A DNA stretch of 64,000 bases from Vreelandella songnenensis (GCF_003002925.1 NZ_PVTK01000007.1:124001-188000), one strand, 5' to 3'; shown: positions 45,157 to 54,259, numbered from the stretch's first letter. Numbers and translations are program-made. The notes: generated by a model from the sequence alone, not told the origin.

Positions 45157-46077
45157 ATGCAAGAACTACTCAATGAAATCGCCGAAGCGATGGCGACCAA
45201 GACCGAGCGCGGCAAGGTTGCCGACTACATTCCTGAACTTGCTCATGTCGACCCCAACCGGTTTGCCATTTCCCTTGCTACCGTCAATGGCGAGCGCTAC
45301 TCGGCAGGCTGTGCGGCGGCACCGTTCTCCATTCAAAGCATTTCAAAGGTATTCACGCTTACCATTGCCCTTGGCAAGATGGGCGATGCGCTTTGGGCAA
45401 ACGTAGGGCGCGAGCCATCCGGCGACCCGTTCAACTCCATCGTTCAGCTTGAGCATGAAGGCGGCAAACCGCGTAATCCCTTCATCAATGCCGGCGCTAT
45501 CGCCGTCGTCGATGCCATCATGATGGGCCACGAGCCCAAGGAAACGCTCGCCGAGCTTCTCAACTTTGTGCGCTATATCGCGGATGACGAGAGTATCTGC
45601 TTTGACCATACGGTCGCCGCTTCCGAAATGGCCCACCGCGACCGTAACGCCTCCCTCGCCCATTTCATGAAAGCCTTCGGCCGCCTGCGTCACGATGTAG
45701 ACAAGGTGCTGGGTACCTATTTCCATCAATGCGCGATCGCCATGAGCTGCGAACAGCTTGCCCACGCGGGGCTCTTTCTAGCCTCCGACGGCGTCAACCA
45801 ACCCAGCAATATACGCGTGGTTTCCCCCCAGCGCGCACGCCGTATCAACTCGCTGATGATGATGTGCGGCCACTATGACGCCTCGGGCGAATTCGCCTTT
45901 CGGGTCGGGCTGCCGGGTAAAAGCGGGGTGGGCGGCGGCATTCTGGCCATTGCGCCAGGCCAGGGCGCTATCGCCGTTTGGTCGCCGGGTCTTGATGAGT
46001 ATGGTAATAGCCTGCTGGGCACAGAAGCGCTTGAAATGTTTGTTCAGCGTACCGGCTGGTCGGTGTTTGGGCACTGA
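45157..46077 (+). CDS. glsA: Glutaminase
   Basis: Deamidates glutamine to glutamate with a beta-lactamase-like fold. 306 residues match the bacterial glutaminase length of about 308. The catalytic S-x-x-K is in [13 protein letters not shown] near 64; [14 protein letters not shown] near 87, [14 protein letters not shown] near 104, and [15 protein letters not shown] near 253 are diagnostic. [11 protein letters not shown] is the family N-terminus. The ribosome site is poor, and the promoter lies in the AT-rich gap. Glutamate supply fits osmotic balance in a halophile, an inference. Confidence 0.96.
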   Translation: MQELLNEIAEAMATKTERGKVADYIPELAHVDPNRFAISLATVNGERYSAGCAAAPFSIQSISKVFTLTIALGKMGDALWANVGREPSGDPFNSIVQLEHEGGKPRNPFINAGAIAVVDAIMMGHEPKETLAELLNFVRYIADDESICFDHTVAASEMAHRDRNASLAHFMKAFGRLRHDVDKVLGTYFHQCAIAMSCEQLAHAGLFLASDGVNQPSNIRVVSPQRARRINSLMMMCGHYDASGEFAFRVGLPGKSGVGGGILAIAPGQGAIAVWSPGLDEYGNSLLGTEALEMFVQRTGWSVFGH

Positions 46078-46102
46078 GCCAGCCGTCTAGCACCACAGCG
46101 AG

Positions 46103-46615
46103 TTACGCGGACAGTTGCTCAAGATATGCCTGGTAAACCGCCAGATCAGCGTCGGAAAAGCAGCAGAACGTGACCGCCTCAACAGCAGTGCACTGTTTCA
46201 GCGCCTCACTTACCGTTGAGACGGCAATACGTGCAGCGTCTTCGATAGGATAGCGGTATACGCCAGTGCTTATGCTTGGAAATGCCACCGTGCGAGCACC
46301 AGCAGATTCCGCCAATGCCATGGCGCGCTGATAGCACGATGCCAACAGGTCAGCTTCACCGCGTGTGCCACCATGCCATACCGGGCCAACCGTATGGATG
46401 ATATAGCGTGCCGGTAGCTTAAACCCTTCGGTGAGCTTTGCGTCTCCGGTCGGGCATCCGCCCAGCGTTCGACAGGTTTCAAGCAGCTCAGGTCCTGCTG
46501 CTCGATGAATGGCGCCGTCCACCCCGCCGCCACCCAGTAGTGACGTATTGGCAGCGTTGACGATGGCATCAACATTGAGGGTCGTAATATCGGCTTGAAT
46601 GGCAGTGATGTTCAT
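46103..46615 (-). CDS. Macrodomain protein (ADP-ribosyl hydrolase, YmdB type)
   Basis: A 170-residue single macrodomain. The start [23 protein letters not shown] and [14 protein letters not shown] (near 29) form the ADP-ribose pocket; [16 protein letters not shown] near 70 and [19 protein letters not shown] near 112 complete it. Members remove ADP-ribose from proteins or hydrolyse O-acetyl-ADP-ribose. It follows the AraC-methyltransferase gene by 19 bases on the same strand, so both are probably co-transcribed, linking alkyl-DNA repair with an ADP-ribose eraser. Confidence 0.94.
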   Translation of the reverse strand: MNITAIQADITTLNVDAIVNAANTSLLGGGGVDGAIHRAAGPELLETCRTLGGCPTGDAKLTEGFKLPARYIIHTVGPVWHGGTRGEADLLASCYQRAMALAESAGARTVAFPSISTGVYRYPIEDAARIAVSTVSEALKQCTAVEAVTFCCFSDADLAVYQAYLEQLSA

Positions 46616-46634
46616 TTACAGCCTCCGTGAGTCG

Positions 46635-47498
46635 CTAGTGGATGGTTAACAGCTCGGGTTCAGACACGGGTGTTTGCATCTGGGCAATCTCCCAGGCTTG
46701 CACCATCTGCTTTTTAGGTAGACCCCAGCGGTAACCACCCAGTGCACCGCTTTGTTGAATAACTCTGTGGCAGGGAATCCATAGCGCAATGGGATTAGCC
46801 CCCACCGCATTACCCACGGCTCGCGACGACTTAGGCATGCCCAATGCCTGAGCAATATGCGTATAGCTTGCCAGCTGCCCTTCAGGAATGGTGAGCAGCG
46901 CCCGCCATACGGCCACCTGGAAATTGGTACCGGTCACGTGAAGCGCTAACGTACCGGGCTCGGCTTTCGGCGCTGCAAATAACGCATCGACCACATACGC
47001 CGTCGCCTCAGGGCGATGATGGAGCGTACTTCGCGGCCACTCCCTGGCAAGTCGCGCCAGCAGTTCATCGGCGCTGGTAGCATCCACAAAGCCCATTCGA
47101 CAAATGCCGCGCGGGGTTGTCGCTACCAGCACGCTACCCAAGGGCGTTGCGTGCACACCGTACTCGATACATACGCCTTCCCCCTGACGCTTGTGCTCGC
47201 CAGGGGTAACCGCTTCCAACTGAACGAAATGATCGTAAAGCCGTGAGCCGCCGCTCAGCCCAAGCTCATGGGCAACATCGAGCAATGCACGCGGCTCCTT
47301 TAACAATCGCTTGGCTCGCTCAAGTGTCAACGCCTGCAAAAAGCGCTTGGGCGAAACGCCCGCATAGCGGCAGAACAGGCGCTGAAAGTGATAGGCGCTC
47401 AAGTGAACGTGAGCCGCCACCTCATCAAGGCTGGGCTGAAGCACTGCCCGCTCCACCATGTACGCCATGGCCTTCTCGATACGCGCATAATCATCCAT
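46635..47498 (-). CDS. AraC-type HTH fused to O6-alkylguanine-DNA methyltransferase (Ada-like)
   Basis: A 287-residue fusion: an AraC helix-turn-helix region at 10-95 (MVERAVLQPSLDEVAAHVHLS, then YHFQRLFCRYAGVSPKRFLQ) and a methyltransferase domain from about 105. The acceptor Cys is in IPCHRVIQQSGALGGYRWG near 256. It lacks the N-terminal Zn/Cys phosphotriester domain of full Ada, so autoregulation by phosphate-methyl transfer is not expected. Start at MDDYARIEKA follows AGGAG. Repairs O6-methylguanine or O4-methylthymine by suicidal alkyl transfer; may also act as regulator. Confidence 0.93.
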   Translation of the reverse strand: MDDYARIEKAMAYMVERAVLQPSLDEVAAHVHLSAYHFQRLFCRYAGVSPKRFLQALTLERAKRLLKEPRALLDVAHELGLSGGSRLYDHFVQLEAVTPGEHKRQGEGVCIEYGVHATPLGSVLVATTPRGICRMGFVDATSADELLARLAREWPRSTLHHRPEATAYVVDALFAAPKAEPGTLALHVTGTNFQVAVWRALLTIPEGQLASYTHIAQALGMPKSSRAVGNAVGANPIALWIPCHRVIQQSGALGGYRWGLPKKQMVQAWEIAQMQTPVSEPELLTIH

Positions 47499-47650
47499 CG
47501 AAAGCTCCTGACAGTTCCCAGTCATCACAGATTACGCGCCTGCACGCCCGCTGCCGACCCGAATCTTGCGCAGTGGCAACCCCACATAAATTTTATTCAA
47601 TACACGTCACCCAGGGCGCAGCAAAATCCCTCCACATCTGGAGGATTACC

Positions 47651-48244
47651 ATGAGCGCTTCACTACTACTTTCCATGTCCGCTTTCGCCCTGGCGGCATC
47701 CATTTCTCCCGGGCCGGTCAATCTGGTGTGCCTGAGTAGCGGTACCCACTATTCCCTCGCGAAGGGACTGATTTTCGTAACGGGCGCGACGCTTGGCTTT
47801 GTTGCCTTGTTTCTAGGTATCGGTGCAGGGCTTTACTCACTGCTGGAAAGCCTGCCCCTGCTTGAGAAGTTACTGCGCTGGGGCGGTGTGGTCTTTCTTC
47901 TCTATTTGAGCGTCAAACTCGCCAGGGATAACGGAAGACTATCTCAGCAAGCCTCACTGAAAGCGCCGAGTTTCATGACCGGCGCGCTGATGCAATGGCT
48001 AAACCCCAAGGCCTGGATTGCCTCGGCATCCGGAATCAGCGCTTATACCAGTGGCAGCGACCTGACGTTGATTGCCGTATTCGCTCTACTCTATCTGCCC
48101 ATCTGCTGGCTTTCACTGGCCAGCTGGGTAGTCGCCGGTGCTTTTCTGAAACACCATGTTCAAAAGCCTTGGCTGCTGGTTAGCATTAATCGCCTGCTTG
48201 CGGCGCTTCTGGCGATAAGCTGTGTCTATTTACTGCTCGACTAA
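47651..48244 (+). CDS. LysE/RhtB-family exporter
   Basis: A 197-residue six-helix exporter. MSASLLLSMSAFALAASISP continues to GPVNLVCLSSG, the TPGP-like loop being SPGP. GGVVFLLYLSVKLARDNGRL and MQWLNPKAWIASASG (NPK motif) follow. The ATG has GGAGGA 7 bases upstream; an open frame extending far upstream to 47243 is not coding. It converges with an AraC regulator gene (gap 15 bp), a pairing often seen for LysE-type exporters. Substrate unknown. Confidence 0.92.
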   Translation: MSASLLLSMSAFALAASISPGPVNLVCLSSGTHYSLAKGLIFVTGATLGFVALFLGIGAGLYSLLESLPLLEKLLRWGGVVFLLYLSVKLARDNGRLSQQASLKAPSFMTGALMQWLNPKAWIASASGISAYTSGSDLTLIAVFALLYLPICWLSLASWVVAGAFLKHHVQKPWLLVSINRLLAALLAISCVYLLLD

Positions 48245-48259
48245 AACTAGCGATACCAA

Positions 48260-49075
48260 TCACTGACGATACTGGTTCGGCGTAGCCGCCACCAGACGCT
48301 TGAAGGTTCGTTGAAAATGGGGCTGGTCATTGAAGCCTGCATCAAGGGCCGCAGCGGCGATGGTTTTACCCTGCTTCAACTCATGCTGGCCCAACTGTAC
48401 GCGTCGATTGATCAGATAGGCGTGAGGTGTCAGCCCATAGTGTTGCTTGAAGGCGCGAATAAGGTGCCCCGTGCTATAGCCTGAAAAACGACAAAGCTGT
48501 TCAAGCGATATATCGCAGCCAGCGTGGGTATTCAGGTAGTCAGCCACTGCCTGTAATCCCTCTGGAATACGGCGAGTCTCTGAATCGGACGCGGGCTCCA
48601 GGGCATGCATCACTTCAAGCAGATAGTTGACGAGTGTCGCCTGCTTTTCAGCAGTGCTTTGCTGGCTCAACAGGCACGCCGCCATGTGTTGGTAATTCGC
48701 ATATAAGCGTGGTTCTGATACCACCGCCGTAGTGAAATCCAGCCAATCAGGTGATGAGAGTAGCCCAGCCTTGAAGCGCAACTCCGTCAACCACGGCGTG
48801 TCCACATATAACATCAGATAAGCCCAGGCCTCACCGCTGACCGGATTGCACGCATGCACCCAGTGCGGGTTCATCAGCACCAGATCTCCCGCACGGATTG
48901 AGTAGGTTGCCTCACCATACTGAAACGTACTTCTGCCCGCAGTCACCGCGCCTAACGACCAGTGCTCATGGCTATGAGGCGCATAACAGATCTCGCGGGC
49001 ATCATGGATGACGCGTAGTTCTACATGCGGCATCCGCGGGTCACGCCAGAAAAGCGGTGAGCATAAAGAAGACAT
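48260..49075 (-). CDS. AraC-family transcriptional regulator
   Basis: A 271-residue regulator with a cupin-type sensor domain (HSHEHWSLGAVTAGRSTFQY; AGDLVLMNPHWVHACNP) and a C-terminal double helix-turn-helix (DISLEQLCRFSGYSTGHLIR; AALDAGFNDQPHFQRTFKRL). The metal-like His residues at HSHEHW suggest an AraC sensor of the arabinose-binding type. It probably controls the convergent LysE exporter, as in many AraC-LysE pairs; inferred from position. Ribosome site weak. Confidence 0.92.
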   Translation of the reverse strand: MSSLCSPLFWRDPRMPHVELRVIHDAREICYAPHSHEHWSLGAVTAGRSTFQYGEATYSIRAGDLVLMNPHWVHACNPVSGEAWAYLMLYVDTPWLTELRFKAGLLSSPDWLDFTTAVVSEPRLYANYQHMAACLLSQQSTAEKQATLVNYLLEVMHALEPASDSETRRIPEGLQAVADYLNTHAGCDISLEQLCRFSGYSTGHLIRAFKQHYGLTPHAYLINRRVQLGQHELKQGKTIAAAALDAGFNDQPHFQRTFKRLVAATPNQYRQ

Positions 49076-49249
49076 GAATGGTTACTCTAGGTAAAACCCA
49101 ATACTTGTGATGGCTCGCAAGAAACCAGATAAGCAGTAATACCTCACTGCCCTGCCAATCACTTGCTAGACAATACCACGCGACTCACCCAGTATAGATA
49201 ACCACTTTATATGGATATTGCATAAAGCCATTTCAGTCAGGAGGACACC

Positions 49250-50065
49250 GTGGCCAATCGTACATCTGCGCCTGATCACCGGGACGCCATTACCCTATTC
49301 GCTCGAATGGGGTATGCCGCACGTGGGGTCGTTTATCTGCTTATCGGTGGCCTGGCAGCCCTTGCCGCTTTTGGTGAAGGCGGCCAGACCGAAGGCAGCC
49401 GCGGCGCGCTCGAAAGAGTGCTGACCGCCCCCTTTGGCAAAATCATACTGGCAGTCATTGCCCTTGGGCTATTAGGGTATGCCATGTGGCGCACCATCCA
49501 GGCACTCAAGGATGCCGATCACCACGGCAACGACGCCAAAGGCCTCGCCATACGCGCAGGGCTCATGGTCAGTGCCGTTACCCATACGCTTCTGGCCTTT
49601 TATGCCGCCAGCCTGATCTTCCGGTTGGGCGGCTCGTCGGGTGAATCAAACGGTTCACAAGGCACGGTCAGCTGGCTGCTCCAGCAGCCGTTTGGGCGCT
49701 GGATAGTCGGCGCTGTCGGGCTTGCGATTATCGGCGCCGGCATCGCCCATGGACTGAAGGGTCTCAAAGCCAAATTCGACAAGAACTTCGATATGCCTGA
49801 ACACACCAAACGCTGGGCCTACCCGGTGTGCAGATTCGGCCTTAGCATTCGCGGCCTGGTATTCGTAATCGTGGGAAGCTTCTTTCTCATCGCGGCGTAT
49901 CAGATAAGCCCCAGCGAAGCGGGAGGCACCGAAGAAGTGTTCAGTGCGCTACGCAGCCAGGCCTATGGCCAATGGCTTCTGGCCTTTGTCGCCGTCGGGC
50001 TATTTGCCTTTGGTGCCTATAGTGTATTGGCGGCTATTTATCGCCGCATCAACCCGGCGATGTGA
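49250..50065 (+). CDS. DUF1206 membrane protein
   Basis: A 271-residue inner-membrane protein built of three two-helix repeats, each opening with a pattern like FARMGYAARGVVYLLIGGLA, GLMVSAVTHTLLAFYAASLI and VCRFGLSIRGLVFVIVGSFF, and each followed by a second helix with a G-R/G-Q turn (FGKIILAVIALGLLGYA; FGRWIVGAVGLAIIGAG; YGQWLLAFVAVGLFAFG). This triplication is the DUF1206 signature. Function unknown; members are often next to stress or membrane genes. GGAGGAC precedes the start. Overlaps or abuts the VTT gene. Confidence 0.93.
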   Translation: MANRTSAPDHRDAITLFARMGYAARGVVYLLIGGLAALAAFGEGGQTEGSRGALERVLTAPFGKIILAVIALGLLGYAMWRTIQALKDADHHGNDAKGLAIRAGLMVSAVTHTLLAFYAASLIFRLGGSSGESNGSQGTVSWLLQQPFGRWIVGAVGLAIIGAGIAHGLKGLKAKFDKNFDMPEHTKRWAYPVCRFGLSIRGLVFVIVGSFFLIAAYQISPSEAGGTEEVFSALRSQAYGQWLLAFVAVGLFAFGAYSVLAAIYRRINPAM

Positions 50066-50073
50066 GCTTACCC

Positions 50074-50676
50074 ATGGCCATTGCATCAACATCAGCGAAA
50101 GCATGGCTTGAACGCATCAAGGGCTCCAGGCACATGCTATGGTTTCTCGGCGTGCTTTCGTTTCTGGAAACCATCATCCTGCCCATACCTCTCGAGCTGA
50201 TGCTCATTCCGCTGATGGCCAGCAACCGGTCACGGATATGGCACATGGCGGCGTCGGTGACTGCAGGTTGCCTTGTAGCGTCGCTGGTGGGCTACGGGGT
50301 GGGGTTGCTGCTGTTTCAAACCTTGGGCGTGTGGTTCATCGAATTCATGCGTATCGAGGAGAGCTTTCAGTCCTTCCAGACCTTTTTCAACCAGTACGGT
50401 TTTGCCGCCGTGCTGGCCATCGGGATCTTGCCGATTCCCTTTCAAATAGCCATGATTACCGCCGGGCTTTCCGGCTACCCAATCTTGCTTTTCGCCCTGG
50501 CCGCCCTGATAGCACGCGGCCTGCGCTACTTCGGCCTGGCCTGGCTAGTCTACCGCTTTGGGCATGGCGTACTCGTTCTCTGGAAACGCCACGCGCTGCT
50601 CACAAGCCTTGCGGGTGGCGTGGCAGTGTTATTGCTGGTACTTCTGCTGCAGTTTTTAGCCGGGCTGGTGATGTAG
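50074..50676 (+). CDS. YqaA-type VTT-domain (DedA-like) membrane protein
   Basis: A 200-residue integral membrane protein with five or six helices. FLETIILPIPLELMLIPLM near 30 has the E-x-x-x-P-x-P motif of VTT proteins, and GILPIPFQIAMITAGLSGYP near 118 the second half with a P-x-P-F-Q turn replacing the usual R/F motif. VTT proteins translocate phospholipids or undecaprenyl phosphate; the YqaA branch is uncharacterised. I prefer ATG at 50074 over GTG at 50062, which overlaps the DUF1206 stop; either is possible. Co-transcribed with the DUF1206 gene. Confidence 0.88.
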   Translation: MAIASTSAKAWLERIKGSRHMLWFLGVLSFLETIILPIPLELMLIPLMASNRSRIWHMAASVTAGCLVASLVGYGVGLLLFQTLGVWFIEFMRIEESFQSFQTFFNQYGFAAVLAIGILPIPFQIAMITAGLSGYPILLFALAALIARGLRYFGLAWLVYRFGHGVLVLWKRHALLTSLAGGVAVLLLVLLLQFLAGLVM

Positions 50677-50681
50677 CTTGC

Positions 50682-50999
50682 CTAGAACCCGTAATCCCGC
50701 TCCACTTTGGCAATCCGAGTCTTGAAGTGCTGATACCACTGCTGGTGGCCCAGCCGCTGCGCCTGCTGGTGCTCGGCATGGGCTTTCCACGCCTTGATGG
50801 ACGCCAGATCTGCCCAGTAGGAAACCGTTACACCCACGTCATTTCTCGCCGACTCCACGCCCAGAAACCCCGGCTGCCGAGCGGCCAGCTCCACCATTGC
50901 CGCGGCCATCGCATCGTAGCCTTCATCGATATCCGTGCGTATCGAGGTAAACACGACGGCGTAATAAGGGGGTTCGGGGGTCGCGGCAATGGGCGGCAT
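50682..50999 (-). CDS. Antibiotic-biosynthesis-monooxygenase (ABM) domain protein
   Basis: A 105-residue dimeric alpha-beta barrel-type protein. YYAVVFTSIRTDIDEGYDAM near 12, ELAARQPGFLGVESARND near 38 and VSYWADLASIKAWKAHAEHQQ near 58 match ABM proteins of the type with HAEHQxAQ. Members include heme-degrading or quinol monooxygenases and many of unknown function. ATG at 50999 is used; GTG two codons upstream is possible. Converges on the YqaA-like gene. Confidence 0.88.
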   Translation of the reverse strand: MPPIAATPEPPYYAVVFTSIRTDIDEGYDAMAAAMVELAARQPGFLGVESARNDVGVTVSYWADLASIKAWKAHAEHQQAQRLGHQQWYQHFKTRIAKVERDYGF

Positions 51000-51185
51000 G
51001 GTCACTCAGGCTAGATAAATTGGCCTGATCATCGTAAGCCATCAGCGCTTGCTGTAAAGCTCAAAAGAACTTTTCCCCTGCATATCAACAATGTCCGTAT
51101 TTGTCCGCTTTGTGTCCGACGCAAGCATCGCGGCCATATGGGAGCCCCATTACGCTAGAGCCTCACATGACCCACGAGGCCCTCC

Positions 51186-51506
51186 ATGACACCTTCCCAT
51201 ACCGCTTTGCTGCTGATCGATGCCGCGAACGCCAGCGGCATACCGGTGGTGCGTATTTTCCACGAAGCGCCTGAAAGCCATGGGCCGTTTGATCCTGAGC
51301 TTGGACTGATTCGTCCGCTTGAGGGGTTTGAAGACATGGCGGCGCTGAGGCTGGCGGTGGCCAGAGCTGCCGAAGAGACCGGCTTTGGGGATGAGCGCCA
51401 GCTCAGGCGCCACTGGGCGTTGGAAGAAAAGTGCTCGCCAAGCGTATGGCGCCGCGCCAAATTGAACGCAACGCCGATTGATCAGGACAGCGCCAGCACG
51501 ATCTGA
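51186..51506 (+). pseudogene. Chimeric remnant: isochorismatase N-part joined to GlxA-like AraC C-part
   Basis: A 106-residue frame with a good ribosome site (GAGG, 7 bases) but two unrelated halves. Residues 1-48 (TALLLIDAANASGIPVVRI then FHEAPESHGPFDPELGLIRP) look like an isochorismatase-family hydrolase from which about 30 residues after LLLID are missing. Residues 49-100 (LRLAVARAAEETGFGDERQL then RRHWALEEKCSPSVWRR) look like the second helix-turn-helix of a GlxA/AraC regulator. Isochorismatase and GlxA genes are often neighbours, so two in-frame deletions probably fused them. Neither activity can remain. The frame converges with the MAPEG gene, overlapping its 3' end by 25 bases. Confidence 0.65.
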
Positions 51507-51904
51507 ATGCTCATGACGATCATGCACAGCAACCCCACGCCGTAGGAAACGGTGCGCCAAGGCTGGAGTTTTGCCAAGTAGCACAGCGTATGGCAGTAAC
51601 GCGCCGCGGTAAAGATCATGAATAGCCATACGGCAAGCCCGGATGATGCCCCCACCAGCACATAGGCGACACCCAACCCCAGAAAGATGGGGATGTTTTC
51701 AAGATCGTTCGACCACGCCTTGCTGGCCTGCTGTACCTGGGGCAACTCCTCCTGAGCAGGTTCGGTTCCCGCCATGCGCGCGTCTTCCGGCGTTTTAAAG
51801 GTCTTTTTGGTGATTCGGTGAAAGCCCTGATAAAGGCCAGTCGCCCACATCTTCACAAACAGCAGCACCGTCGCGACGGCATACCAATAAACGGGTTCGT
51901 CCAT
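51482..51904 (-). CDS. MAPEG-family membrane protein
   Basis: A 140-residue protein with four membrane helices (AVATVLLFVKMWATGLYQG; DLENIPIFLGLGVAYVLVG; GLAVWLFMIFTAARYCHTL; SYGVGLLCMIVMSIQIVLA). The E-N-I-P segment and ARYCHTLCYLAKLQPWRTV match the MAPEG superfamily (glutathione/eicosanoid related); a helical loop with FKTPEDARMAG lies between helices 1 and 2. In bacteria the substrates are unknown; a glutathione transferase or peroxidase role is possible. Its 3' end overlaps the chimeric remnant. Confidence 0.92.
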   Translation of the reverse strand: MDEPVYWYAVATVLLFVKMWATGLYQGFHRITKKTFKTPEDARMAGTEPAQEELPQVQQASKAWSNDLENIPIFLGLGVAYVLVGASSGLAVWLFMIFTAARYCHTLCYLAKLQPWRTVSYGVGLLCMIVMSIQIVLALS

Positions 51905-52088
51905 GATCGTTCCTTCGTTTCAATTATGTTGTGGCTTGGATAACTCTCCTAGCTAAGCATAGTCCACGCAGGCAAGGGCGCAGACGAATAGCCAAGCTTT
52001 GTTATAACGCACGCGTTACGCTAGCAATGCATTTGATGTTTAATGAGGTGCGCAAGATAACGCTTTATTCCCAATGCAGGTTGATGCC

Positions 52089-52889
52089 ATGGCCGATATG
52101 ATTCTGCCGAACAGCGCCCAGTTGCTGAGTTTTCGCCAGCGCTCCCCTGATAGGCGATTACAACCCTGGGTGCAGTGTCTGTGGTCTTTGAGCGGCAACC
52201 AGCGTGGCCGGTACAGCACCGAAAAGCTTTACCCAGACGCGGGGGCCAGCCTCACCATTAGCCTGGAAAGCCCTCGGCCCGTTATCACGCTCTGCTTCAA
52301 CCGCCGCACGCTGCTGGAAACGCTTGATTACCCTGCCCCTAGACTGGGTGTGCGCTTCAAGGCGGCGGGTACCTATTGCCTACTGGGTTTATCACCCGAA
52401 GCCTTTACCGACATCTATTACGAGCTGAATACCGGCAGTCAACCGGCTGAAATAGCGGGATTGATACCCGTCGTCGAGCAGCTTTACCCGCTTGATGCAG
52501 TGCAGGGAATCAACGTACTGGAAGCTTGGTTATTGCGACTGCTAGATCGTCAGCCAGCCATTCAGAGCCGCTTGCCGTTGCTCACCGATACCATCAGCAA
52601 GTTACAGCTATCGCCACAGCAGCTAGGCGCCCAGTTGGGCTTTACCCGGCGCACACTGGAGCGCAAGCTCAAACGCGAAGTGGGCGCATCTCCAGGGCAG
52701 CTAGTAGCCTTTGCCCGCCTTCAACACGCACGCCACGCCCTGATCGAAACCACTCAGCCCCTGGCAGATATCGCACTGAACTGCGGCTACTACGACCAGG
52801 CCCACTTTACCCGCGCCTTTCAATCGCTTGCCCTTGAAACGCCAAATGCCTACCGGCAGCGCAAACTGTCGCAGATTTACAAGGCGTAG
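52089..52889 (+). CDS. AraC-family regulator with DUF6597-like N-terminus
   Basis: A 266-residue protein: an N-terminal sensor (LQPWVQCLWSLSGN, then LYPDAGASLTISLE and GVRFKAAGTYCLLGLSPEA) of the type often found in AraC regulators near carboxymuconolactone-decarboxylase-like genes, and a C-terminal HTH (LSPQQLGAQLGFTRRTLERKL; IALNCGYYDQAHFTRAFQSL). The ATG at 52089 follows CAGGTTGATGCC; an upstream ATG at 52074 lacks a site. The AhpD-like gene begins 50 bases downstream and is the likely target. Confidence 0.92.
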   Translation: MADMILPNSAQLLSFRQRSPDRRLQPWVQCLWSLSGNQRGRYSTEKLYPDAGASLTISLESPRPVITLCFNRRTLLETLDYPAPRLGVRFKAAGTYCLLGLSPEAFTDIYYELNTGSQPAEIAGLIPVVEQLYPLDAVQGINVLEAWLLRLLDRQPAIQSRLPLLTDTISKLQLSPQQLGAQLGFTRRTLERKLKREVGASPGQLVAFARLQHARHALIETTQPLADIALNCGYYDQAHFTRAFQSLALETPNAYRQRKLSQIYKA

Positions 52890-52939
52890 CATGGCACCTT
52901 TTTTACTCTATGACCTCATTCACCCCGGAGGTCATCACC

Positions 52940-53389
52940 ATGCCAGCACGCATATCTCGGCAGAACGTCTACCGCCTCAACCCGCGCCTTCCAGAACACT
53001 TGACCGCGCTTGAAACGGTAGCGCCTGACAGTGCGGTAACTCCCGCCATCATTCATCTGGTCAAACTACGCGTTTCTCAAATCAACCAATGCTGCTTTTG
53101 CCAGCATATGCATGCACAGGAAGCGCGTGACGATGGTGAATATCAGGCCCGCCTGGATGTGCTTCCCGCCTGGCGAGAAGCACCCTGTTTCAGCGAACGG
53201 GAACGCACCGCCCTTGGCTGGGCAGAAGCGCTTACATTGATAAGCCAGCACCACGTTGACGATGCCATTTATCAGAGCGCGCTGGCGGCCTTTGGGGAAC
53301 AGGATTTGATCGCACTGACCTCGGTAGTACTTGCGATCAACAGCTGGAACCGGATTGCCGTCAGTATGCAGTTTGTGCTCAATATCTAA
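52940..53389 (+). CDS. AhpD-like carboxymuconolactone-decarboxylase family protein
   Basis: A 149-residue alkylhydroperoxidase-like protein. The redox motif is CCFCQHMH in INQCCFCQHMHAQEARDDGE near 49, with the family's C-x-x-C-x-x-x-H spacing, followed by WREAPCFSERERTALGWAEALT. CGGAGG lies 8 bases before the ATG at 52940. Together with the AraC regulator upstream this is a common two-gene module for peroxide or thiol-disulfide defence. Substrate unknown. Confidence 0.93.
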   Translation: MPARISRQNVYRLNPRLPEHLTALETVAPDSAVTPAIIHLVKLRVSQINQCCFCQHMHAQEARDDGEYQARLDVLPAWREAPCFSERERTALGWAEALTLISQHHVDDAIYQSALAAFGEQDLIALTSVVLAINSWNRIAVSMQFVLNI

Positions 53390-53402
53390 CGTTAAGCTTA
53401 TC

Positions 53403-53437
53403 AGCAGTGCCAGCCCGTACTGAGAGCCGGCACTGCT
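53403..53437 (+). repeat. Inverted repeat after AhpD-like gene
   Basis: AGCAGTGCC (53403-53411) pairs with GGCACTGCT (53429-53437); outside it GCTTATC and GGTAAGC extend the stem with one G-T wobble and a 3-base bulge. There is no T-run, so it may be a Rho-dependent 3' end or a stabilising hairpin. Confidence 0.45.
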
Positions 53438-53515
53438 ATCGGTAAGCGCTTCTCAAACCCTGACCACTCGTTTACTATGCCCCACCCTATCTCCAGCCCC
53501 TGCTATTAGGCCCTC

Positions 53516-54259
53516 ATGTCCGTCAACGCACTCTATACCGACCTCTCTGGCTATTACGATTTAATGTGCGTGGATATCGACTACCAGGCTCAGAGCGATG
53601 GCATTCGCAGGCTTCATCAGATCTTTGGCAACGGTGGGCACACGCATCTTGACCTGGCCTGCGGTACCGGCCCCCACGTGCGCCGCTTTATCGAGTTTGG
53701 CTATGCAAGCAGTGGCCTGGATATCAACCAGCCCATGCTGGATATTGCCGCCGCCCGCTGCCCGGACGCCTCGTTCATGCTTCAGGATATGGGTAGTTTT
53801 GAGGTCGATGAATCTCAGGATCTGATTACCTGCTTTCTCTACTCGATTCACTACAATGCCGGTATCGAAAAGCTCAACGACTGCCTGTCCAGCGCGCATC
53901 GTGCCTTGGCGCCGGGTGGCGTGTTCTGCTTTAACGCGGTTGATAAAGGCAAGATCGATAATGCCCTGTTCGTCAAGCACACCGCTACACAAGGCAACGA
54001 CCTGTTCACCTTCCGTTCAGGCTGGTACTACCCAGGGCACGGCGAACAGCAGTCGCTCAAGCTCAGCATCGAGAAAACCGACGTGGACGGCGTGCAAGCA
54101 TGGAACGACGAACACCCCATGGTGGCCGTCAGCTTTGCAGAACTCATCGCATTGCTGGAGCCACTTTTCGAGGTGCACGCGTTTGAACACGACTATACAA
54201 AAATAACGCCCTGGGACACCGCCTCAGGGAACGCCATTTTTGTTTGTGTGAAGAGGTAA
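53516..54259 (+). CDS. Class I SAM-dependent methyltransferase
   Basis: A 247-residue methyltransferase. Motif I is HLDLACGTGPHVRRF near 45, motif II GLDINQPMLDIAAARC near 68, and DLITCFLYSIHYN near 103. The N-terminal YTDLSGYYDLMCVDIDYQAQ and the C-terminal strand pair (FEHDYTKITPWDT) fit small-molecule methyltransferases of the UbiE-like superfamily. No neighbour suggests the substrate. Convergent with the DUF1456 gene; the 43-bp gap has no clear terminator. Confidence 0.9.
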   Translation: MSVNALYTDLSGYYDLMCVDIDYQAQSDGIRRLHQIFGNGGHTHLDLACGTGPHVRRFIEFGYASSGLDINQPMLDIAAARCPDASFMLQDMGSFEVDESQDLITCFLYSIHYNAGIEKLNDCLSSAHRALAPGGVFCFNAVDKGKIDNALFVKHTATQGNDLFTFRSGWYYPGHGEQQSLKLSIEKTDVDGVQAWNDEHPMVAVSFAELIALLEPLFEVHAFEHDYTKITPWDTASGNAIFVCVKR

